NCBI GenBank assembly: GCA_015520105.1
Contig: WAQT01000043.1
Location: forward strand, 1-17,959
Length of the DNA stretch: 17,959 nt
Reading direction: 5' to 3'
Source: Candidatus Aenigmatarchaeota archaeon
GTDB lineage: Archaea > Aenigmatarchaeota > Aenigmatarchaeia > QMZP01
Part shown: one piece after another, positions 6,584 through 13,420 of the stretch
Position numbering within the stretch: position 1 is the first letter of the stretch
Layout of the letters: every line of letters begins with the position of its first letter
Position numbers and translations under genes: made by a program
Notes under the pieces: model-generated
The model's database searches: none
Seen by the model: the letters and a program-made list of their open reading frames with translations, nothing else
Told to the model about the DNA's origin: nothing

Positions 6584-6616
6584 CGTTATGTCACCACTAT
6601 TTAATGATAATATACT

Positions 6617-6895
6617 CTACCACTTTCCGTGCTTCTTCTTTATCCTGTCTTCAGGCCTTGCCACGAGAAGCTTTCCGTCCACCCGGACCCTCCCGCCGGA
6701 GGGGAGGGAAAAGACAAACACGCACTGGTCCTTTGCCACAGTCTTGGGTCCCTTTGCAGTCTCTATTGTAAGCGTCTGCCTTGTCTCGTCAACCACCCTT
6801 CCGGACATTCCTGTCTGAAAGGGATTCGATGACTTCTCAACCTCCGCAAAAAGGCCTATCAGCTCGTGCCTGACTATGTCCTTTGCAGAAACCAT
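6617..6895 (-). CDS. rnp1: RNase P protein component Rpp29 (Rnp1/Pop4)
   Basis: An RNase P protein subunit that supports the catalytic RNA in 5' tRNA processing together with Rpp21. The Sm-like barrel motifs of the family are plain: HELIGL near the start, GMSGRVVDETRQTLTIE, VFVFSLPSGGRVRVDGKLL, and the C-terminal ARPEDRIKKKHGKW. The ATG at 6895 gives 92 residues. A GTG at 6904, overlapping the preceding stop as GTGA, would add three. In many archaea rnp1 sits between uL29 and uS17. Here it follows two unknown small genes and is separated from uS17 by the phosphoesterase. Confidence 0.92.
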   Translation of the reverse strand: MVSAKDIVRHELIGLFAEVEKSSNPFQTGMSGRVVDETRQTLTIETAKGPKTVAKDQCVFVFSLPSGGRVRVDGKLLVARPEDRIKKKHGKW

Positions 6896-6900
6896 GGGAA

Positions 6901-7158
6901 TCACAGCTCAAACTCAAGGATTCCGTGTTTTATCTTTATTTTATATCCCCTTTTCTTTAACATTCCTATAATTCCCATTAAAGACGAATCTTTCTTTCTT
7001 GATAGAAAGGCGCCCATCCCGAACTCTATGCTTGCCTTTATATCCTTTATTTCAACCGTTATTTCAGAGTCTTTGAGTGTTATCTCGAGAGCCTGGACGT
7101 TTCCGAAATAAAGAGATGCGTTTATCCTTCCCTTTGATTTCTTCTGCGCCACTTTCAT
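6901..7158 (-). CDS. Small beta-rich protein of unknown function
   Basis: An 85-residue protein I do not recognise. After a basic N-terminus (MKVAQKKSKG) come short alternating hydrophobic/polar segments typical of beta strands (NASLYFG, ALEITLKD, ITVEIKD, ASIEFGMG), a Lys-rich helical part around residues 53-72, and a closing pair KIKIKHG / ILEFEL. There are no cysteines, membrane segments or catalytic motifs. It starts 17 nt after the 60-residue gene, and its stop touches rnp1, so the three appear co-transcribed. Its SD is weak. A link to RNase P or the ribosome is only suggested by position. Confidence 0.75.
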   Translation of the reverse strand: MKVAQKKSKGRINASLYFGNVQALEITLKDSEITVEIKDIKASIEFGMGAFLSRKKDSSLMGIIGMLKKRGYKIKIKHGILEFEL

Positions 7159-7175
7159 GCTCTTTCGGTCTGCGG

Positions 7176-7358
7176 CTACTTCTTGTGAGGAATCAGGGTT
7201 ATCTTTATCTGGCCGTCCATCTTCACCGCGCTCTTGCCTATCCTGAACTCCACGTCAGAGAGGTCTATGCTCGCAGACGCCTCCTTTCCCTGAAGTATCT
7301 CGAAAAGCTTTATCACAAGCTCTTCCTTGTTCTTGAGTATCTCCTCTATAAATCCCAT
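7176..7358 (-). CDS. Small protein of unknown function, first gene of the rnp1 unit
   Basis: A 60-residue protein with an amphipathic N-terminal helix (GFIEEILKNKEELVIKLFEIL) followed by three probable beta strands (ASASIDLS, VEFRIGKSAVKMDG, QIKITLIP) and a basic end. It has one of the best SDs in the window, GAGGTGAT four bases before the ATG, and a TATA box about 45 nt upstream, so it is very likely expressed. The strand part loosely resembles the next protein (short xIxIxx strands after a polar turn), but I cannot claim homology. I recognise no family. Confidence 0.78.
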   Translation of the reverse strand: MGFIEEILKNKEELVIKLFEILQGKEASASIDLSDVEFRIGKSAVKMDGQIKITLIPHKK

Positions 7359-7397
7359 TAAATCACCTCTTTTGTGTTTCTTTCCATTTTGTCATTC

Positions 7398-7408
7398 ATA
7401 TATAAAAA
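7398..7408 (-). promoter_or_regulatory. TATA box of the rnp1 unit
   Basis: TTTTTATATAT on the minus strand is centred about 45 nt before the ATG at 7358. It lies in a 111-bp divergent intergenic region shared with the ATPase gene on the plus strand. Confidence 0.5.
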
Positions 7409-7431
7409 GGCGTCCGGTCGGATTCCGGGGA

Positions 7432-7441
7432 AGATATAAGA
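7432..7441 (+). promoter_or_regulatory. TATA box of the HerA-like ATPase gene
   Basis: AGATATAAGA lies about 34 nt before the ATG at 7470 with no clear SD between, which suggests a leaderless or very short-leader transcript. Confidence 0.45.
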
Positions 7442-7469
7442 ACACGGACTCCAATTATAATAGGATTGA

Positions 7470-8756
7470 ATGCTTGAGAGGATAGTGGTCGGAAGGGACA
7501 GGTTCGACCTCAAGGAGATGGGAGACAGGGGGACAGTGTTTATAGGGAAGCATATCGTGGGCAGCGGCGAGGACGCGCACCTCACGAACCCGGTGATGCT
7601 TGATGTAGCGAGGCCGCACATAATCCTCGTGTGCGGCAAGCGAGGCTCCGGAAAGAGCTACTCCGCGGGGGTGATAGCTGAGGAGATGATAACCCTCCCG
7701 GATGAGATAAGGAACAACCTCTCTATAATAATGATAGATACAATGGGCATCTACTGGTCCATGAAGATGCCGAACGACAAGGAGAGAGAGACGCTTGAGA
7801 AATGGGGACTGCAACCGAAAGGAATGACCGGCATGAGGTTTTTTGTTCCGAAGGGATATGCGAAGAAATACGATGAACTGGGCATAGAGTATGACGCTGT
7901 CTTCACCCTTCCGTGTTCGGAGATATCAGGCCAGGACTGGTGCCTTGCTTTCGGTTTCTCAATGATAGGCGACCACGGCCTTCTCATCCAGAGGGTAGTG
8001 AAGAAGCTGAAATCCAGAGAGAAGTATTCGATAGACGACATTATAGAGGAGGTCGGCAGGGACAGCAAAGCGGAGCAGAAGGTGAAAGATGCTGTGAGCA
8101 GCAGGTTTCTCTCGGCAAAGGACTGGGGGGTGTTCGAGAAAGAGGGAACCCCCGCCGCGGAGTTCATGAAGCCCGGAGGGATAGCTGTGATAGACATATC
8201 GCATTACCTGAGAAGCTCCGCGGGCTGGTCTGTCAGGAGCATGGTTATAGGAATGCTCTCGAGAAGAGTCTTCCAGGAAAGGGTCGCCTCGAGAAAGGCC
8301 GAGGAGATGGAGGCCATAACAGGCGAGGAGAGGAAACACGCGCCCATGGTGTGGATGATGATAGACGAGGCGCACCAGTTCATACCGAACGAAGGAGAGA
8401 CAGCCGCATCCGAGCCTATACTAACGCTCGTGAAGGAGGGGAGGGAGCCGGGAATAAGCCTTCTCCTGATCACGCAAATGCCCAACAAGCTCAACAGAGA
8501 GGCCCTTGCCCAGACGGATATAGTGATATCCCACCGCCTCACATCAAAGGCTGATATCGAATCCCTGAGGAGCATAATGCAGAGCTACATGAAGGAGGAT
8601 ATAGCAGCTTACATAAACTCGCTTCCAAGGCAGAAGGGAGCTGCTATAATAATGGACGACAACTCGGAAAGGGTGTACACCGTGCAGATAAGGCCGAGGA
8701 TGAGCTGGCACGCGGGCGGTTCGCCGAAGGCGATAAAAGAGAAGGGACTGTTCTAA
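7470..8756 (+). CDS. HerA/FtsK-type P-loop ATPase
   Basis: A 428-residue ATPase of the HerA/DUF87 group, hexameric DNA-translocating motors. The N-terminus (IVVGRDRFD to about residue 35, with GTVFIGKHI) resembles the small barrel that precedes the motor in this group. Walker A is GKRGSGKS at 56-63, and Walker B is MMIDE at 296-300. A Gln sensor follows in LLITQMPNK near 336. The characteristic late motif DIVISHRLTSKADIE is at about 350-364. True HerA is normally beside nurA, mre11 or rad50. None is here, and the gene stands alone between divergent promoters, so it may be one of the stand-alone paralogues whose role in DNA handling is uncertain. Confidence 0.85.
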   Translation: MLERIVVGRDRFDLKEMGDRGTVFIGKHIVGSGEDAHLTNPVMLDVARPHIILVCGKRGSGKSYSAGVIAEEMITLPDEIRNNLSIIMIDTMGIYWSMKMPNDKERETLEKWGLQPKGMTGMRFFVPKGYAKKYDELGIEYDAVFTLPCSEISGQDWCLAFGFSMIGDHGLLIQRVVKKLKSREKYSIDDIIEEVGRDSKAEQKVKDAVSSRFLSAKDWGVFEKEGTPAAEFMKPGGIAVIDISHYLRSSAGWSVRSMVIGMLSRRVFQERVASRKAEEMEAITGEERKHAPMVWMMIDEAHQFIPNEGETAASEPILTLVKEGREPGISLLLITQMPNKLNREALAQTDIVISHRLTSKADIESLRSIMQSYMKEDIAAYINSLPRQKGAAIIMDDNSERVYTVQIRPRMSWHAGGSPKAIKEKGLF

Positions 8757-8801
8757 GGCGGAAGTATAAAGACAGGCGCGCGAAAAAGAATTTAATACTT
8801 A

Positions 8802-8810
8802 TTTATAAAT
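8802..8810 (+). promoter_or_regulatory. TATA box of the PurF-like gene
   Basis: TTTATAAAT is centred about 30 nt before the ATG at 8837, the spacing expected of a leaderless or near-leaderless transcript. A GGAG six bases before the ATG could still act as SD. Confidence 0.5.
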
Positions 8811-8836
8811 ATCCCCAGAAGCGTGCGGAGCCGATT

Positions 8837-10204
8837 ATGTCCATAATGGGCGTCTACTCGAAAGGAGATGACACAAACTCAGCAGAACTGCTCTATATAG
8901 GCATGTCGCCATTGATACATAGCAGAAAGGAGAACCCGGGCATTGTGTCAAGGAGCAGGGGAGAATTCTTTGGAGTGAGCGATGACGGCACTATACTCAT
9001 GGCTGAAGACTGCATAGACGAACTCAAAGGCTCATGCGCCATATCGCAGATACGCGAAGACCGAGAGAAGAAGCCTTATTTCTTTGAAAGGATAGGAAGG
9101 CTGGGAAGCCCCTTGGTTGTAGCTTTTGAAGGGTGTCTTACAAACATCGAAGAACTGGAAGACGGGATAAAGAGAGGCGTATTCAGCAGGCACAGAAAGG
9201 GAGGATATGCTATAACGCGGGAAGATTCTGCATACAGGGAGAGCGTGATACTGGGCAATCTAATTTCTCAGGCAGGAGTTCGTGACATGCAGGAAGCAAT
9301 AAAGAACCTCTCGCATATCAGAGGGTCTTTCAACCTTATAATGATGACAAGAGAGTATTTCATAGCAATAAGAGACCAGGAAGCAACAAGACCGTTCAGC
9401 GCAGGCATGCTGAAAGGCAACCGGCTTTTTGACAAAGAGGATGAGAAAGATTTACTTGCCGGAAGGGATTTTGTGTTCTCCCCGGACACGTCGGCTTTTG
9501 ATATGATAGGAGCGCTCTACAGCGAAGAGCTGGAACCTGGAACTGCATTAATATACGGTCCGGACGGCGTTGAGAAGGTAAGGGTGTTCCCCGAAGCAAG
9601 AAGGAATCATTGCATACGCGAGCTGGAGTTCTACTCCAACAACGGAAGCAGGGCATTCGGAAAGAATGTGACAGAATTCAGAAAAGAACTTGGCGAGATT
9701 CTCGCGCACAGGAACGGGAAGAACGATTATGACTTCGTTCTTGCAAACTCGGGTCCGTATTCTGAAGGGTTCTCCCGCGCTCTTGGGATTGAAAGAGTGG
9801 ATGCTCTTGAGAAGAACTACAGCATAGGGAAGAGGAATCTGGACAGGGAAATGTCTGAGGGAGAAAGGCTGTTCCACCTCAAAAGGAAATACAGGGCGCT
9901 TTCGGAATACGTGAAGGGCTCGAGAATAGCGCTTGTGGAAGATTCTGTCAAGGACGGAGTCCGCCTTAAAGCAAAGGTCGATGCTTTAAGGAGAGCGGGA
10001 GCGAGGGAGGTGGATGTTTACGTGGCAAGCCCGCCGATAGAGAGGCCGTGCAAATACGGAAGGTTTGGTTCGGACTTCATAGAACCTGACGCGCTAAAGG
10101 ATTATACAGGAGCTGACAGGGTCCTGTTTCAGACAGTGGAAGATATAAGAGATACTCTCTCCAATCCAGAGGATTTCTGCATGCATTGCAAGATGCGGGA
10201 GTAG
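8837..10204 (+). CDS. Divergent PurF-like protein lacking the catalytic cysteine
   Basis: 455 residues colinear with amidophosphoribosyltransferase (PurF): an N-terminal glutaminase-like half (GVYSKG at 5-10, HSRKENPGI at 28-36, IRGSFNLIMMTREYFIAIRD at 161-180) and a C-terminal phosphoribosyltransferase half. PurF normally starts Met-Cys-Gly-Ile. Here it starts MSIMGVY, so the nucleophilic cysteine is missing, and no upstream start restores it. The HNG region reads FEG (97-99), and RYST-like residues are lost. The PRPP loop, usually VDDSIVRGTT, reads VEDSVKDGVR at 367-376. Yet Cys259, Cys405, Cys448 and Cys451 match the four [4Fe-4S] ligands of Bacillus-type PurF. It has its own promoter and is followed by ileS. 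It is unlikely to be a glutamine-dependent PurF, and its role is unknown. Confidence 0.85.
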   Translation: MSIMGVYSKGDDTNSAELLYIGMSPLIHSRKENPGIVSRSRGEFFGVSDDGTILMAEDCIDELKGSCAISQIREDREKKPYFFERIGRLGSPLVVAFEGCLTNIEELEDGIKRGVFSRHRKGGYAITREDSAYRESVILGNLISQAGVRDMQEAIKNLSHIRGSFNLIMMTREYFIAIRDQEATRPFSAGMLKGNRLFDKEDEKDLLAGRDFVFSPDTSAFDMIGALYSEELEPGTALIYGPDGVEKVRVFPEARRNHCIRELEFYSNNGSRAFGKNVTEFRKELGEILAHRNGKNDYDFVLANSGPYSEGFSRALGIERVDALEKNYSIGKRNLDREMSEGERLFHLKRKYRALSEYVKGSRIALVEDSVKDGVRLKAKVDALRRAGAREVDVYVASPPIERPCKYGRFGSDFIEPDALKDYTGADRVLFQTVEDIRDTLSNPEDFCMHCKMRE

Positions 10205-10213
10205 CGCCAATTG

Positions 10214-10223
10214 TTTTATATTT
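10214..10223 (+). promoter_or_regulatory. TATA box of ileS
   Basis: TTTTATATTT, 10 nt after the end of the PurF-like gene, is centred about 42 nt before the ileS ATG at 10261. The short leader contains the strong SD GGAGGT. Confidence 0.5.
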
Positions 10224-10260
10224 GGCTCCTCAATATTATGTTATTCCGGAGGTTGCGTTC

Positions 10261-13122
10261 ATGGAAAGGTTTGAGCCCGGGGATATGGAGAGCAGGGTGC
10301 TGGAGTTCTGGAGAGAGAAGGACATATACAGGAAAGTGAAGCTCTTACGCAGGGGAGGGAAGAAGTTCTACTTCTCGGACGGTCCGCCCTATGCGACAGG
10401 CTCGATACATATGGGAACCGCGCAGAACAAGATACTGAAGGACGCGTACATAAGATTCTGGAGGATGAAGGGATTCGATGTCTGGGACCAGCCCGGCTAT
10501 GACACGCACGGCCTTCCGATAGAATACAAGGTTGAGAACGAACTCGGTTTCTCCTCGAAGAAGGATATCGAGAAGTACGGAGTGGGAAGGTTCGTGGAGA
10601 GGTGCAGGGACTTCGCCACGAGATTCATAGGCGTGATGAACGACCAGTTCAGGAATCTCGGCGTGTGGATGGACTGGGATAAACCATATCTCACTCTGGA
10701 CAACTCCTACATAGAGGGCGCGTGGCACACCTTCAGGACAGCGCACGAGAAAGGCCTCCTTTACAAGGGAAAATACCCTGTTCACGTCTGCCCGAGGTGC
10801 GAGACCGCGGTCTCGTACAACGAGATAGAATACAGGAAGCTTCAGGACCCGTCGGTTTATGTTAAGTTCCCTCTGTCCGGAAAGGACAGAGAGTATCTGC
10901 TGGTGTGGACCACCACTCCATGGACGCTTCCGGCGAACACGGCAGTGATGGCAAATCCGGACTTTGATTATTCTTATGTCAGGACAGAATACGGCGACAC
11001 TCTTATCATGGCGAGCGAACTGGTTGATGCGGTGATGGAGAAGGCGGGTATAGAGGGCTATCATGCTGTGAAGAGGGTGAAAGGAAAGGAACTCGAGGGG
11101 CTTCGCTACGAGCATCCCCTGAAGGAGCTTGTTCCCTGCCTGCAGAATCTCGATGCACACAGGGTGGTGATGGAGAAAAGGCACGTCACTCTCGAGGAGG
11201 GAACCGGGCTTGTCCACACCGCTCCGGGACACGGCTCGGAGGACTATCAGGTCGGAAAGAGAGAGAAGCTTCCTATGCTCTCTCCAGTGAATCCGGACGG
11301 AACGTTCTCGAAAGAGGCCGGGGAATGGCTGGAGGGAAGGTTCGCCAAGGACGCTGACTCCATGATAATAAAGAAACTTTCAGAAAGGAACTGCCTTCTC
11401 AAGGGAGGGACGATAACGCACGACTACCCAACGTGCTGGAGATGCTCCTCGCCCCTGCTGCAGATAAGCGTGCCTCAGTGGTTCTTCAGGATAAGCGGCA
11501 TAAGAAAAGACATGCTGAAGGAGAACAGGAACGTGAACTGGATGCCGGCATGGGCCGGAGAGAGGTTCAGGGACTGGCTCTCCAATCTTGATGACTGGCC
11601 AGTCTCCAGACAGAGGTACTGGGGCATACCCCTGCCCATATGGGAGTGCGCATGCGGGGCAGTGGAAGTGATAGGCTCCTATTCCGAACTCAGAAAGAAG
11701 GCAAGGCTGGACAGGGAGATTGACTTCCACAGACCGGACATAGACAGAGTAACTCTTGAATGCCCGGAATGCGGCTCTTCGATGAGAAGAACTCCTGACG
11801 TGCTTGACGTGTGGTTCGATTCAGGGGTCTCGACATGGGCCTCTCTCGGCTACCCAAGAAGGAAGGAGCCCTTCGGAAAGCTCTGGCCTTCGGACTTCCA
11901 GACAGAGGGTCCGGACCAGATAAGGGGCTGGTGGAACTCCCAGATGATAACAGGCATGATAACCTTCGGAAAGCCTCCCTTCACGAACATCCTGTTTCAC
12001 GGCTTCGTGCTGGACAACAAGGGTGTGAAGATGTCCAAATCCAAAGGCAATATCGTATCCCCAGAGGAGGTTGTGGAGAGGTACGGAAGGGACATACTAA
12101 GGCTTTACCTGCTCTCCAGCGCTCCGTGGAACGACTTCTACTTCAACTGGGAGAGCGTGAGGGAAACCTACAAGACGCTCAACGTCCTATGGAACTCCTA
12201 CCAGTTCGTAAAGACATACGCCTCAGAGGATGTCAGAAAGAGGCCTGGCCTCTGGAAGGAGGACAGATGGATTCTATCCAAACTCAACTCGCTGATTGAG
12301 AGAGCCTCTTTGTTTGGGGAGTACAGGATGCACTCGGCGCTTCAGGACATCCAGAACTTCGTGCTGAACGAGTTCTCAAGGTGGTACATAAAGATAGTGA
12401 GAGACAGGGTGTCTCCGTGGTATGATGGGAAGGACAAAAAGGCCGCGCAGTGGACGCTCAGGCACGTCCTTAAGGAGGTGACGAAACTGTTTGCTCCAGC
12501 TATACCCTTCATGACAGAGAGCATATATCAGGACTTGTTCAGGGACAGGATATCTGTCCATGCAGAGGACTGGCCGGAACCGGAGAGAAGAAGGATTGAC
12601 AGGGAGCTTGAGGAGGACATGGAAAGCGTGAAGGAGATGGTTGAAGCGGCCTCGAGGGCGAGGCAGGAGAAAGGCATCAAACTGAAGTGGCCGGTGACAG
12701 CGCTCTATGTCTTCCCTGCGGACAGAAAGACCGAGAGGGCAGTGAAGTCCCTTGGAAGCGTTCTCAGATTCATGGCGAACTGCAGGGAGGTTAAAGTTCT
12801 CTCAAAACCGCCTGCCAGGGGCGAGGAATTTCCCGGTGGCAAACTCTCGATAGGCGACGTCATAGAGGAGGAGATGTTTCTGAGAGAACTGGTAAGGACT
12901 GTGCAGGTGATGAGGAAGAAGGAGTCCCTGAAGGTGACCGAGAGCGTAAAGCTCTTCCTGAAATCAGACAGAGAGACTGAGAAGCTCATTAATGAGAGAA
13001 AGGAAGAGATAATGATTGGAACCGGGTCAGCTAAGATTGTTGTCGGAGAGGAGTTCAGGGAAAAGGGAAAGCTCGAGTTCGGTGGAAGGACAGTCAGGAT
13101 TTCGTTTGAAAAAATTAGCTGA
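10261..13122 (+). CDS. ileS: Isoleucyl-tRNA synthetase
   Basis: A class I synthetase of 953 residues. The HIGH-type motif is HMGT at 50-53 in GPPYATGSIHMGTAQNK, and KMSKS is at 590-594. The CP1 editing domain has WTTTPWTLPANTAV and HTAPGHGSEDY. Zinc pairs are CPRC (177/180), CWRC, CAC and CPEC. The WDQPGYDTHGLPIEYKVE block and the NFVLNEF-SRWYIK-like anticodon domain identify isoleucine specificity. I start at 10261, where GGAGGT lies seven bases upstream. A frame beginning at 10186 overlaps the PurF-like gene and adds 25 non-homologous residues. Its 3' end overlaps the cupin gene of the opposite strand by eight bases. Confidence 0.97.
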   Translation: MERFEPGDMESRVLEFWREKDIYRKVKLLRRGGKKFYFSDGPPYATGSIHMGTAQNKILKDAYIRFWRMKGFDVWDQPGYDTHGLPIEYKVENELGFSSKKDIEKYGVGRFVERCRDFATRFIGVMNDQFRNLGVWMDWDKPYLTLDNSYIEGAWHTFRTAHEKGLLYKGKYPVHVCPRCETAVSYNEIEYRKLQDPSVYVKFPLSGKDREYLLVWTTTPWTLPANTAVMANPDFDYSYVRTEYGDTLIMASELVDAVMEKAGIEGYHAVKRVKGKELEGLRYEHPLKELVPCLQNLDAHRVVMEKRHVTLEEGTGLVHTAPGHGSEDYQVGKREKLPMLSPVNPDGTFSKEAGEWLEGRFAKDADSMIIKKLSERNCLLKGGTITHDYPTCWRCSSPLLQISVPQWFFRISGIRKDMLKENRNVNWMPAWAGERFRDWLSNLDDWPVSRQRYWGIPLPIWECACGAVEVIGSYSELRKKARLDREIDFHRPDIDRVTLECPECGSSMRRTPDVLDVWFDSGVSTWASLGYPRRKEPFGKLWPSDFQTEGPDQIRGWWNSQMITGMITFGKPPFTNILFHGFVLDNKGVKMSKSKGNIVSPEEVVERYGRDILRLYLLSSAPWNDFYFNWESVRETYKTLNVLWNSYQFVKTYASEDVRKRPGLWKEDRWILSKLNSLIERASLFGEYRMHSALQDIQNFVLNEFSRWYIKIVRDRVSPWYDGKDKKAAQWTLRHVLKEVTKLFAPAIPFMTESIYQDLFRDRISVHAEDWPEPERRRIDRELEEDMESVKEMVEAASRARQEKGIKLKWPVTALYVFPADRKTERAVKSLGSVLRFMANCREVKVLSKPPARGEEFPGGKLSIGDVIEEEMFLRELVRTVQVMRKKESLKVTESVKLFLKSDRETEKLINERKEEIMIGTGSAKIVVGEEFREKGKLEFGGRTVRISFEKIS

Positions 13123-13420
13123 ACAGCATCAGCAGGAAAGACGTGTTCTTCTCTGCCCTGAGAGAGTGGACAGCGTTCTCTTTCATGCGGATGAGCACCC
13201 CCTCTCTCATCTCTATCTCCTCTCCCTCGAGAACGAACGCCCCCTTTCCTTCAATGACGTAGACTATTCCCTGCCTCCTGGAGGTGTACTCGGATATCTC
13301 TGTCCCCGAGGCCATGCAAAAGAGCGTGACATTCATCCTCTCGCTTCTTAGAATGTCCTTGCTCAGCACCCCGTCCTTCGGGTATTCCACAAGTTCAAGG
13401 ATATTTTTATGGAGATTCAT
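13115..13420 (-). CDS. Small cupin-domain protein
   Basis: A 101-residue single-domain cupin. The conserved beta-barrel core is visible (IVYVIEGKGAFVLEGEEIEMREGVLIRM, residues 52-79, then NAVHSLRAEKNTSF). Motif 1 histidines (HxH) are not present (SEYTSRRQG instead), and only His85 of motif 2 remains, so metal binding is probably lost or altered. It is the second gene after gatB, overlapping it by 14 nt, and has a strong GGAGGAGG SD inside gatB. Its 3' end overlaps ileS tail to tail by eight bases. A ligand-binding or structural role is more likely than catalysis. No link to tRNA amidation is evident beyond position. Confidence 0.82.
   Translation of the reverse strand: MNLHKNILELVEYPKDGVLSKDILRSERMNVTLFCMASGTEISEYTSRRQGIVYVIEGKGAFVLEGEEIEMREGVLIRMKENAVHSLRAEKNTSFLLMLFS

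Noticed and set aside
10186..10260. IleRS start 25 codons upstream
   Set aside because: It overlaps the PurF-like coding end and includes the TATA box. The ATG at 10261 has GGAGGT at the right distance.
10345..11232. Minus-strand open frame of 295 codons inside ileS
   Set aside because: It lies wholly opposite the catalytic and editing domains of IleRS and has no promoter, SD or recognisable motif.
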